Assembly: GCA_031376425.1 (NCBI GenBank)
Contig: JANMDR010000140.1
Span: 1-8,768, forward strand
Reading direction: 5' to 3'
Origin: JANMDR01 sp031376425
GTDB lineage: Bacteria > Pseudomonadota > Gammaproteobacteria > Burkholderiales > Usitatibacteraceae
DNA length: 8,768 bases
In this document: positions 1-5,646 of the stretch, piece after piece
Layout: each line of letters starts with the position of its first letter
How positions within the stretch are numbered: position 1 is the stretch's first letter
Made by a program: the position numbers and the translations under genes
Notes under the pieces: generated by a model
Told to the model about the DNA's origin: nothing
Databases searched by the model: none
What the model saw: only the letters and a program-made list of their open reading frames with translations

Positions 1-77
1 TGGTAGACACAACGGACTTAAAATCCGTCGCTTACCGTGATAGGGGCGTACCGGTTCGATTCCGGTTCCGGGTACCA
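1..77 (+). tRNA. tRNA-Leu (anticodon UAA), 5' end cut by the window edge
   Basis: The sequence starts in the D arm (TGGTAGACAC). The anticodon stem is 12-16 paired with 24-28, the 7-nt loop is 17-23, and the anticodon TAA is at 19-21. A long variable arm follows, as in class II tRNAs. The T stem is 50-54 paired with 62-66, with loop TTCGATT. The 3' acceptor strand is 67-73, the discriminator A is 74, and an encoded CCA is at 75-77. UAA plus a long variable arm gives leucine. The 5' acceptor strand and start of the D arm lie before base 1. tRNA-Leu genes are frequent integration sites for islands, but I find no second copy of the tRNA 3' end in the window. Confidence 0.95.
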
Positions 78-110
78 TAATTTAGCTGACTGCGTTTTAT
101 CGTTTTTATT

Positions 111-147
111 AAAAAAGCCTGTTTCCATCGCGGAAACAGGCTTTTTT
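111..147. terminator. Bidirectional Rho-independent terminator
   Basis: A perfect 16-bp stem (111-126 with 132-147) closes on a 5-nt loop (ATCGC). The outer six pairs are A:T, so either strand ends its stem in a T6 tract. It lies 34 nt after the tRNA on the plus strand and about 50 nt after the stop of the convergent minus-strand gene (197-607), so it probably ends both transcripts. Confidence 0.93.
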
Positions 148-196
148 AATGCGCCCTAATCATGCGGTGCAACGCTGGCCGCACCCCATAATAGAT

Positions 197-607
197 TTAC
201 ACCCGCGCCAGTTCCTTACGCAATACACTTTTAACGACGGTTAAGGCGCTCTGCATCGCCGCACGTTCGTTCGCGTCCCGCCCAATAGCCTCAACCGTAC
301 CGGCAGTAAGACGCCGCAATAGATGCTCTAAAGCGTGAATCTGATCACGGCTAAGCGCTATCGCAAGGATTGGGCCTGTGGATGGAGCCGGTGGTGGCTC
401 TTCCTCCTCCTCCTCCTCAACAATGGCTGGGACATTTTCAGCGCTCAAACCCGTCGCTAAAAAAGCATCAACCGCTGCTTTTAAATTGGTTGGATAAGAC
501 CAAGTATTGGGCCAGGCGTGCACCCGTGCCGCAGGAAACAAACGTATAAAATCGCTCACCTTATCCGCAGGAATAAGGGTATACGTTTTCTTGATTTTCA
601 TGTACAT
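197..607 (-). CDS. Hypothetical protein with poly-Glu/poly-Pro linker (136 aa)
   Basis: I do not recognise this family with confidence. The protein has three parts: a basic N-terminal segment (residues 1-62, starting MYMKIKKTYT), an acidic and proline-rich linker (about 63-78, seven consecutive Glu, then PPPAP), and a helical C-terminal part rich in Leu, Ala and Arg (about 79-136, ending in RKELARV). No signal peptide or membrane segment is visible. The linker is encoded by GAG repeats (plus strand 403-417), a triplet microsatellite that could change length without breaking the frame. Two ATG codons (607 and 601) are possible starts; neither has a strong Shine-Dalgarno sequence. The gene points toward the tRNA and ends at the shared terminator. 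The C-terminal half loosely recalls small phage or plasmid helical proteins; this is only an impression. Confidence 0.7.
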   Translation of the reverse strand: MYMKIKKTYTLIPADKVSDFIRLFPAARVHAWPNTWSYPTNLKAAVDAFLATGLSAENVPAIVEEEEEEEPPPAPSTGPILAIALSRDQIHALEHLLRRLTAGTVEAIGRDANERAAMQSALTVVKSVLRKELARV

Positions 608-640
608 AAATTTTTAACTACAATAACCATATAACTATAT

Positions 641-663
641 TTTATACCACTTGGTGCCACTTG
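641..663 (-). promoter_or_regulatory. Putative extended -10 promoter with a 10-bp-spaced direct repeat, for the 136-aa gene
   Basis: On the minus strand TGG-TATAAA (641-649) resembles an extended -10 box 35 nt before the ATG. No good -35 is seen at 17 nt. Directly upstream, CAAGTGG (plus strand CCACTTG at 647-653 and 657-663) occurs twice with a 10-bp period, which puts both copies on the same face of the helix, as for an activator or repressor site. The spacing is seen in the sequence; the role is inferred. Confidence 0.3.
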
Positions 664-756
664 AAAGCATCGTGAAAAGCAGCGCTTAACCTGATGAAAT
701 CACAGCTAGAATAGCACACCCCGCCCACCCTGCATCGGCGTTGCCACGCGGGCACC

Positions 757-903
757 CTACCTTTTTTTCAATAACGCGCTCTTAAACTTGGAATCGGGAA
801 GTTGACTAACCAGGCTTGTTAATAGAACCACCGGCAACACCACCACCAGGTATCTTCCCATTACCTGCAAAACAAGCAAGAGTATTTCAAGCAATATTTC
901 CAT
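757..903 (-). CDS. Hydrophobic microprotein, copy A (48 aa)
   Basis: The peptide starts MEILLEILLL, runs as one hydrophobic helix (residues 1-32), and ends with a polar tail containing LPDSK and a basic terminus LLKKR. I chose the ATG at 903 because AAAAGG lies 5 nt before it. An in-frame TTG at 945 would add 14 basic residues but has no ribosome-binding site. It has the look of small single-span membrane proteins. A second copy lies at 1065-1214 with the same start context and the same LPDSK tail, which supports real coding. Function is unknown. Small hydrophobic peptides of this kind include type I toxins, but nothing here shows toxicity. Confidence 0.5.
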   Translation of the reverse strand: MEILLEILLLVLQVMGRYLVVVLPVVLLTSLVSQLPDSKFKSALLKKR

Positions 904-975
904 TCGCGCCTTTTGACCTCGCCGTACTTTTCGTAGCCAATGCAACTGCGCCGAAATTTATGCTTGCAATTGATC

Positions 976-1001
976 GACCTGCTAGATAGACCTGCTCGAT
1001 A
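976..1001. repeat. Tandem 13-bp repeat, two copies
   Basis: GACCTGCTAGATA (976-988) is followed directly by GACCTGCTCGATA (989-1001), which differs at one base, and then by the start of a third copy (GACA). It lies between the two microprotein copies, upstream of copy A. It could be a binding site or the trace of local duplication. Confidence 0.55.
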
Positions 1002-1064
1002 GACATATAACACACAGCGTTAGTTCCAAATATTATTTTTGCTGCAGTGGCACCGCCATTTTGC

Positions 1065-1214
1065 TTACAAAACCTTTGTTAATAATAAGTGCTCAAGCTT
1101 GCTATCAGGAAGGCGATTAACAGTGCGAGACGGCCCCGCGCAAACGCGCTTCACCACAGGCTGCAAGAACGCCGCTAACACTGCTGCAAAAAGCTCAAGA
1201 ATGATTTCCAGCAA
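1065..1214 (-). CDS. Hydrophobic microprotein, copy B (about 49 aa, non-ATG start)
   Basis: This is a paralogue of the microprotein at 757-903. It has a similar hydrophobic start (LLEIILELFAAVL), a short polar middle, then RLPDSK and a leucine-rich end. Aligned to copy A, the ATG is replaced by CTG (1211), preceded by TTG (1214). AAGGG lies 7 nt before the TTG, and AAAGG lies 5 nt before the CTG as in copy A. A longer reading from the TTG at 1253 is possible but lacks a ribosome-binding site. The middle (KRVCAGPSRT) has lost the hydrophobicity of copy A, so this copy may be decaying. Both the start choice and expression are uncertain. Confidence 0.35.
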   Translation of the reverse strand: MLEIILELFAAVLAAFLQPVVKRVCAGPSRTVNRLPDSKLEHLLLTKVL

Positions 1215-1474
1215 CGCCTTTCCCTTTTTGCTTTTTGTACTTTCCGCCAGCAAGATTAGACATTAACCACATTGCAGCCAGCTAACACGCCCACCCAAGA
1301 AAGCGCGAGTTAAACGACGCCCCACGCGTATTTCAAAGAGAACTAAATAACTAGACTTCAGCATCAAGATATTGATCCCGGTGCGGTACGGTGCGGGCAC
1401 GGCATGCCGTGCCGTGCCCGATCGGGTGGGTAATATCCGCACTGTTCGATCCCAATAAGTATAAACACTGCTAT
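1215..1474. other. Intergenic stretch with GC-rich palindrome
   Basis: I see no supportable gene here. The only clear structure is the palindrome at 1394-1420. The stretch lies 3' of the Xre/PIN operon and 5' of microprotein copy B. Confidence 0.5.
1394..1420. repeat. GC-rich palindrome / REP-like hairpin
   Basis: Two foldings compete. One is a perfect 18-bp palindrome, GGCACGGCATGCCGTGCC (1396-1413). The other is an 11-bp stem, CGGGCACGGCA (1394-1404) with TGCCGTGCCCG (1410-1420), on a 5-nt loop. It lies about 55 nt after the PIN stop codon with no T tract, so it is not a standard terminator. It resembles a REP-type extragenic palindrome and may protect the 3' end of the operon transcript. 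Confidence 0.6.
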
Positions 1475-2026
1475 TTACGGGATGATCCCAAGGTGAATCT
1501 TGGTCTTAATGTGTGACAGCCAGTCATCCCGATATTGCAAGGCGAGCGCGTCGATATTGGTTCTACCTATTCCGGCTTTGCGGGCGAGTTCTTCCAGTGA
1601 TATTGCGTTGTCGAGCCATCCAAGCGCGTGTGCTGCTACCAATGCCGCTTTGTCTGCAGTGCTGACGACGATGAGCGTCGAGGGTTGCAGTTTGCTCGCT
1701 ACTAACCGCGCTAGAAGGTGTTTTTCGCCGTCGTCAAGCGCGGAGCAGGCTGAATAGGGTACGAGTAACGCGAGTTCCTTGCGCGTCACGTTGTGCTGTG
1801 CGGCAAGGCCTGCATGTAAATCTGCCGGTGGCACGGCAATGTGCCGTGAATCGCTTGGATTTCCAGTCAGCGTTTCTTCAACGCATTTTTCCACGGTTTC
1901 GATAGAAAAATGACTGCTGATCGCTTTCCAGCAATGGGTGCGGAACGCTTCAAGGATAACATTGGTGTCAACGAAGACACGGGTTTTGGCCGTACGTGCT
2001 GCGTTGCTATTCTGCATGCCTTCCAT
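1475..2026 (-). CDS. PIN-domain ribonuclease, probable toxin of a toxin-antitoxin pair (183 aa)
   Basis: PIN domains are Mg2+-dependent ribonucleases, and many are toxins. The fold is visible at residues about 16-130: beta-1 VFVDTNVILEAF with Asp20 and Asn22, an acidic helix end VEKCVEE (Glu50), LDDGEKHLLA (Asp98/99, Glu101), and VVSTADKAAL (Asp125). This set of acidic residues matches a PIN active site. The C-terminal 50 residues (SLEELARKAGIGR...) are an added helical part, longer than in VapC (~130 aa). The gene starts 3 nt after the stop of the Xre-ImmA gene, so translation is probably coupled. ATG 2026 and ATG 2017 are both possible; AAGGT lies 9 nt before the second. Calling it the toxin partner rests on the gene arrangement. 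Confidence 0.85.
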   Translation of the reverse strand: MEGMQNSNAARTAKTRVFVDTNVILEAFRTHCWKAISSHFSIETVEKCVEETLTGNPSDSRHIAVPPADLHAGLAAQHNVTRKELALLVPYSACSALDDGEKHLLARLVASKLQPSTLIVVSTADKAALVAAHALGWLDNAISLEELARKAGIGRTNIDALALQYRDDWLSHIKTKIHLGIIP

Positions 2027-2029
2027 ACC

Positions 2030-3151
2030 TTACAGATCGAACGGTGCTGCCAAGTCATACTGCGCAAAAAGTTCGGTCAAGCCACTTAACCCAAGGCCCG
2101 TGGCCCTGGCGGCTTTGCGGGCCGACAAGCGCCCGTTCTCCAAAGCCTCATGTAGCATCTGCACAAAGGTGGTCGAAAATATTTTGGGTGGGCCAGAAAC
2201 GGAGAGCCGTTGTTTCACTTTTTTGAGTTGTTCGCAGGTATCAACGCTGATGCGCTGTAAATTGACCAAGCGCCAAGCGAGCGCCACCGGCGAAACGCGC
2301 AGCAACGCTGCGACTTCGCAAAGATGGGCGATGTCGTTGGTTCGGTTCGTGTCGATCAATTTATCAAGAGACGCTCGCGGCATGAGCAGCGCGCTCGCAA
2401 AATTGTCGGCCAATTGTTCGATGCGCTTGCCCTTATGGCGATCTTCAATGGAATTGGATTCGCGGTGGTCTGGCTTCATCGCATCCCAAGTGAGGGCATG
2501 GAAAAGTTCATGCGCTAGATCAAAATAACGCCGCGCCTCGGTTTCGTTACGGTTGACGAGAATGACGCCTAAGGCCTCTAGGTGGCAAGTCGCGCCGGAG
2601 ATGGTTTTTCCGTTTGCAACCTCTACGGTATCAACAAACAACACTGGAATGTCGAGCTCACGCTCGATCTTGTCGATCAACGACTCTACTGGGATAACGC
2701 CTAGATCAAGTTCAACTGCCAAACGTTCTGCGCATATTTGCGCATCTTCATATGAAGACTGCATCGATAAGCGCAAAGCTCGCTTGAGAGGGCTGGTTTC
2801 ACTGCTTTGCTGCTCACGCAACCAGCGCAATAGACCAATCCACAGCCCCGCTTTTAGCTCGAAAGCGTTAAGACTATCCTCGGACACTTCAGAGGCAGCA
2901 CGCCACGAGAACTGCGCCTCGCCAGCAACCGCGAACGGGTCAATAAAGTATTCAATATCTCGATCAAGTAAATCGGATAGCGCGAGCAGTTCATCCGGTT
3001 TCAGCGCGCGCTTACCGTTCTCGATGTCCGAAATTGACTGCCGATCATTCAAGCCAAGACCCTGCGTAAGCTGATCCTGCGTCCAGCCCTTCTGATCGCG
3101 TGCCGCTTTAACGCGGTAACCGATTAGCTTTTGTGAAATTTTTTCAAGCAT
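2030..3151 (-). CDS. Xre-family HTH / ImmA-IrrE metallopeptidase, probable antitoxin-regulator (373 aa)
   Basis: Domains in order: an Xre/Cro helix-turn-helix (about 8-65; WTQDQLTQGLGLNDRQSISDIENGKR is split here only by its own helices), a helical linker, an ImmA/IrrE Zn-peptidase (about 150-295), and a C-terminal HTH-like segment (about 335-373, LSARKAARATGLGLS, ending PFDL). The peptidase carries HELFH (214-218, two Zn-binding His and the catalytic Glu) and the downstream helix with Glu245 before FASALLMP, so it looks catalytically intact. Known relatives repress their own promoter and are linked to cleavage-controlled derepression or to toxin neutralisation. AAAGGAG (3160-3166) lies 8 nt before the ATG. 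It is the first gene of a two-gene operon with the PIN gene. A palindrome in its promoter fits autorepression. Confidence 0.9.
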   Translation of the reverse strand: MLEKISQKLIGYRVKAARDQKGWTQDQLTQGLGLNDRQSISDIENGKRALKPDELLALSDLLDRDIEYFIDPFAVAGEAQFSWRAASEVSEDSLNAFELKAGLWIGLLRWLREQQSSETSPLKRALRLSMQSSYEDAQICAERLAVELDLGVIPVESLIDKIERELDIPVLFVDTVEVANGKTISGATCHLEALGVILVNRNETEARRYFDLAHELFHALTWDAMKPDHRESNSIEDRHKGKRIEQLADNFASALLMPRASLDKLIDTNRTNDIAHLCEVAALLRVSPVALAWRLVNLQRISVDTCEQLKKVKQRLSVSGPPKIFSTTFVQMLHEALENGRLSARKAARATGLGLSGLTELFAQYDLAAPFDL

Positions 3152-3210
3152 AGTATTGACTCCTTTAAAGTAAGCCCTTAAAGCAATCCACTTTTAAAGT
3201 TAAGTTGGAT

Positions 3211-3239
3211 AGTTTAGCTTTGCTAATTTAATTTAGCAA
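3211..3239 (-). promoter_or_regulatory. Promoter of the Xre-ImmA/PIN operon
   Basis: On the minus strand, -35 TTGCTA (3239-3234), a 17-nt spacer, and -10 TAAACT (3216-3211) sit about 60 nt before the ATG at 3151. Each box matches the sigma-70 consensus at 4 of 6 positions. The -35 box is one arm of the palindrome at 3220-3239, so a repressor bound there would block RNA polymerase. Confidence 0.5.
3220..3239. promoter_or_regulatory. Operator-like palindrome for the Xre regulator
   Basis: TTGCTAA-TTTAAT-TTAGCAA is a 20-bp inverted repeat with two perfect 7-bp arms and a 6-bp AT-rich centre, a size and symmetry typical of dimeric Xre/Cro repressors. It overlaps the -35 boxes of both divergent promoters. 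A further half-site (TTTAGCAAGAA) lies at 3259-3269. Confidence 0.6.
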
Positions 3240-3248
3240 GAATATATT
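3220..3248 (+). promoter_or_regulatory. Divergent plus-strand promoter sharing the same palindrome
   Basis: On the plus strand, -35 TTGCTA (3220-3225), a 17-nt spacer and -10 TATATT (3243-3248, 5 of 6 consensus) mirror the minus-strand promoter. Transcription would start near 3255, next to the second TTTAGCAAGAA copy. No certain gene follows at once: there is a 33-codon ORF (3298-3399), and the TIR gene begins 450 nt further on. Confidence 0.45.
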
Positions 3249-3269
3249 GCAAATTCTTTTTAGCAAGAA
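3232..3269. repeat. Direct repeat TTTAGCAAGAA, two copies
   Basis: The 11-mer occurs at 3232-3242 and 3259-3269, with starts 27 bp apart. The first copy contains the right arm of the palindrome. The second falls just after the expected start of the plus-strand transcript. A two-site operator array for the Xre protein is the simplest reading. Confidence 0.5.
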
Positions 3270-3297
3270 ATAGCGTTTTTAGTGGCGCGTTTGTACA

Positions 3298-3399
3298 ATG
3301 AAAATACCTCGCTTCCGTGCAGATGCGGCAATGCAATACAATACTGCAACCGCACACGCACTTTCATCGCGAGTCATCATTGTTTGCCGCACCGAGTAG
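3298..3399 (+). other. Possible 33-codon ORF, or start of an untranslated leader/small RNA
   Basis: ATG at 3298 runs to TAG at 3397-3399 (MKIPRFRADAAMQYN...). It lies about 45 nt after the predicted start of the divergent plus-strand transcript. There is no Shine-Dalgarno sequence before the ATG and no family is recognisable, so coding is doubtful. The transcript itself may be the functional unit. Confidence 0.15.
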
Positions 3400-3700
3400 G
3401 AGGTGCTAGACTGTTTTTAAGTTACTGTTTGTGACTGAAAAGTAGTATCTATTGCATTGCTGGAAAACGTAATTTGTTAATGGTTTAAGTATATTCACCA
3501 TATTAAAGAAACGCATTGATTACAAGCAGTTTTTGACTCTTTAACCGAGTGTTAGGACGCCGTCACGGCGTGGAGTTTGCTAAATTGAGTTACAGCGCTG
3601 AAAATGATGCATAAGCACGCCACCGTAACATATCGATTGCAAAGCGCTACCATGTCTTCCAAATCGAGCTTTTGCTTCAACGTCAATCATAGGAGTCTCC
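3400..3700. other. AT-rich intergenic region upstream of the TIR gene
   Basis: No gene or clear promoter is supportable here. The one visible structure is a small perfect hairpin ACGCCG-TCA-CGGCGT (3557-3571) without a T tract. The region ends in the Shine-Dalgarno sequence of the TIR gene (AGGAG, 3691-3695). It probably holds the TIR promoter, which I cannot place. Confidence 0.4.
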
Positions 3701-4384
3701 GTGGGTCAATCAGTCCTCGTTTTCGTTAGCCACTCCTCGGAGGACAAGGAGTCGCTCATTGAGCCACTTGTCCGAGATTTGGAGGCTTGCTACATCAACG
3801 TATGGTTGGATAAGCGAAAAATCGTTCCTGGAGACAACCTTCGCAAATCAATCTTTCGAGACGGATTAGATAAGGCTGATGTCGCTCTGATCTTCTTCAC
3901 GGAGAATTCGCTCAAGTCTTCTTGGGTTGACCGTGAGATCAAACATGTTCTACGAGAGGAAAAAAGCCGAGGTAATAACTTTGATTTGAACAAAATCATC
4001 TCAATTTTTGATTCGAACGCGACATACGAAGCCATTGCGGAGCGATACCCAGAATTGACGGACGACCTTCTTCATCTCATGCCGCCGGAGTACTCGAAAG
4101 TAGAGCTGGGGCAACTCGTATCCGCCGTTTGGTCTAAGTATTTGGCACTTCAAGGCGGTGATGTTGCCACGCAACGTCAACTGCTCGCAAAGGATCGTGA
4201 AATATTCAAAAAGGAACAAGAGCTTCAGCAGGCGCTCAAGCAGGTCGAGGAGCTTAAAGCAAGAAAACTAAGCTTTTCAAACGAGGCTGAGTTTAAGGCA
4301 ATTATTCAGTCTGCCGCACTTGCCAACTTCATCGCTCGACGAGAAGATATCCTTACAAATTCAATTATTGCTCCGGCCCGATGA
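3701..4384 (+). pseudogene. TIR-domain protein, 5' part of an IS-interrupted gene (227 codons left)
   Basis: Residues 1-110 form a TIR domain: VLVFVSHSSEDK (beta-1), VWLDKRKIVPGDNL (BB-loop region), ADVALIFFTENSL, then SSWVDREI. Glu79 in that last motif aligns with the catalytic Glu of NAD+-cleaving TIRs (SARM1 has DWVHKEI). Residues about 155-195 (QRQLLAKDREIFKKEQELQQ...) look like a coiled coil, as in TIR proteins that assemble. Translation starts at GTG 3701 with AGGAG 5 nt upstream. The last three residues (PAR) and the TGA stop come from the end of the IS630 element. The true C-terminus continues at 5475-5646, giving about 280 aa. Bacterial TIR proteins often act in antiphage abortive infection through NAD+ depletion. 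The truncated form keeps the whole catalytic domain and may still be made. Confidence 0.88.
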
Positions 4385-4392
4385 AGTATTAA
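4374..4392 (+). repeat. Left terminal inverted repeat of the IS630 element
   Basis: CGGCCCGATGAAGTATTAA pairs with the reverse complement of 5456-5474 at 16 of 19 positions. It supplies both the TGA that ends the truncated TIR frame and the TAA that ends the transposase. Confidence 0.88.
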
Positions 4393-5426
4393 GCCGCATA
4401 GCGCACTCTGCGATCCTGAAAGTAAGCGATAACGCGTTCAGGAGTCCTATCTAGCATCGCCATGTATTCGTTGGCCGCCGCGCGTAATTTGGCTTTCGTC
4501 CGCACCGGAACCCGCTTGCCCATTTCTTGCTTTAAGTCTGCATTCAGACGCTCTTCAGGGTTGAGTTGCGGGCTATAGCTTGGCAGGTAAAACAGCTCAA
4601 TTTGGTCTTGGCGTTCGGCAACCCAAGCTTTGACGATTTTGCTGTGGTGAACCCGCAAGTTATCTAAAATCAGGAAGACTTTTTTGCCTGCATCTTTGAT
4701 CAAGGCGGTAAAGAACTCAATGAGCTTATCAGCATCGAAGGCATCGTCTATGATCATCCAGCGCGTCTTGCCTTGGTTAGTCACCGTGGCGATCATGGAG
4801 AGCTTTTGGCGGGTTGCCCCTATGGTTAATGCCACAGGTGTTTTGCCTGTTGGCGCAAAGCTTCTACCGCGTACGTCAGTATTGACCAACGCAGTTTCAT
4901 CACCCCAATGTATTTCAGCACCCTCTTGCTGTGCACGTTCGGCTATTCCAGGATATTCCCCCTCAAGCCATGCCTGTACGGCTTCCGGATTTTGTTCGTA
5001 GGCCCGTTTGATGGGCTTTTGCGGGGTGAAGCCCCAGCGTTTTAGGTATTTTCCTACGCTACGCACATGCAGTTTGATGCCGTATTCTTGCTCAATGAGT
5101 TGACCAACAGCAGCACGACTCCAAAGGAAAAAATCCATCTTCAGTTGTTCGGGGCGCTTGTCGATAATGGCTTGCTGAATGAGATCTTCTTGCTCGGGAC
5201 TCAACGTGCGTCCAGCACCTCGACTGCGCCCTCTCATTGCGGGTCGGATCGCGAGCCAACCGCCTGTATCAAACAAATCAATACATGCGCGCACGGCGGG
5301 GTAACTTAACCCCGTCATGCCAATGATTTGCATGATCTTAATGCCTTTCTTATGCAATCGCACGACCTGCTTACGCCGCTCGTGGAGTTGCTCCAATGTT
5401 TGTTTCCGTGCGTTTTCTTTTTCCAT
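4389..5426 (-). CDS. IS630-family DDE transposase (345 aa)
   Basis: Intact transposase. The N-terminal helix-turn-helix region (about 10-75) reads VVRLHKKGIKIMQIIGMTGLSYPAV and is followed by a winged-helix segment (SRAAVGQLIEQEYGIKL...). The DDE catalytic core shows HWGDETA (first Asp), FLILDNLRVHH (second Asp) and SPQLNPEERLNADLK (Glu), with the usual order and spacing of IS630 enzymes. Length is normal for the family. The TAA stop lies inside the left inverted repeat, and the ATG is about 48 nt inside the right end. It runs opposite to the TIR gene, so it adds an antisense unit across the disrupted locus. I cannot name the exact IS. Confidence 0.95.
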   Translation of the reverse strand: MEKENARKQTLEQLHERRKQVVRLHKKGIKIMQIIGMTGLSYPAVRACIDLFDTGGWLAIRPAMRGRSRGAGRTLSPEQEDLIQQAIIDKRPEQLKMDFFLWSRAAVGQLIEQEYGIKLHVRSVGKYLKRWGFTPQKPIKRAYEQNPEAVQAWLEGEYPGIAERAQQEGAEIHWGDETALVNTDVRGRSFAPTGKTPVALTIGATRQKLSMIATVTNQGKTRWMIIDDAFDADKLIEFFTALIKDAGKKVFLILDNLRVHHSKIVKAWVAERQDQIELFYLPSYSPQLNPEERLNADLKQEMGKRVPVRTKAKLRAAANEYMAMLDRTPERVIAYFQDRRVRYAA

Positions 5427-5455
5427 AAGCGTGGGAGTCGAAAAACTTAGAAAAG

Positions 5456-5474
5456 TTCATATTTTATCGGGCCG
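5456..5474 (-). repeat. Right terminal inverted repeat of the IS630 element
   Basis: Read on the minus strand it is CGGCCCGATAAAATATGAA, which matches the left end at 16 of 19 positions. It is followed by the target TA at 5475-5476. Confidence 0.88.
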
Positions 5475-5646
5475 TATCTATAGTATGTATGCAGATATCC
5501 CAAATGCGTCAGATGCACGAGCATTCGGGTTGATAGAAAATCATTCGAAGTACTCAAATGTGGCGGTTATCACTGACAAGGGCCGCGAGTTCTTCAAGTG
5601 GCTTCTACTACGCGATTACGCGAATAGCGCGGTTCGTGCACTTTAG
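5475..5646 (+). pseudogene. 3' part of the IS-interrupted TIR gene (56 codons)
   Basis: Joining GCT (4370-4372) to ATC (5476-5478) across the element keeps the TIR frame open up to TAG at 5644-5646. The segment reads IYSMYADIPNASDARAFGLI, then ENHSKYSNVAVITDKGREFF and KWLLLRD. The pattern of a helix, a short beta hairpin (NVAVITDKG) and a closing helix (REFFKWLL) resembles the wing of a winged-helix domain. No start codon or Shine-Dalgarno sequence of its own is visible, so it is probably not translated now except by read-in. With the 5' part it would make a protein of about 280 aa. Confidence 0.85.

Larger units (their letters stand above)
4374..5474. mobile_element. Complete IS630-family insertion sequence (1101 bp) inside the TIR gene
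   Basis: The ends are terminal inverted repeats of about 19 bp (16 identical), both beginning CGGCCCGAT inward. One transposase gene fills the element. IS630 elements insert at TA and duplicate it. The right flank is TA (5475-5476); the left flank is TC (4372-4373), one base away from TA. The flanks rejoin into one open frame, which proves the insertion point. The well-matched repeats and intact transposase suggest a fairly recent insertion. Confidence 0.93.

Noticed and set aside
1..147. Duplicated tRNA 3' end as an island attachment site
   Set aside because: I looked for a second copy of the T-arm/acceptor sequence in the window and saw none; the other border may lie outside.
1039..1266. 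Plus-strand ORF opposite microprotein copy B
   Set aside because: No family features or ribosome-binding site. The minus strand has a paralogue with matching start context.
1938..2528. Plus-strand ORF opposite the PIN and Xre-ImmA genes
   Set aside because: The minus strand encodes clear PIN and ImmA motifs. The plus reading is Ser/Arg/Ala-rich with no fold.
3557..3571. Rho-independent terminator at the ACGCCG/CGGCGT hairpin
   Set aside because: The stem has only 6 pairs and no T tract follows on either strand.
3541..3575. Integron attC-like site (TTAACC...GTTAGG around a small hairpin) before the TIR gene
   Set aside because: The core-site motifs are not placed symmetrically around the hairpin and no integrase is present.
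3652..3729. 25-codon ORF overlapping the start of the TIR gene
   Set aside because: No ribosome-binding site, and the overlap is explained by the TIR gene with its good Shine-Dalgarno sequence.
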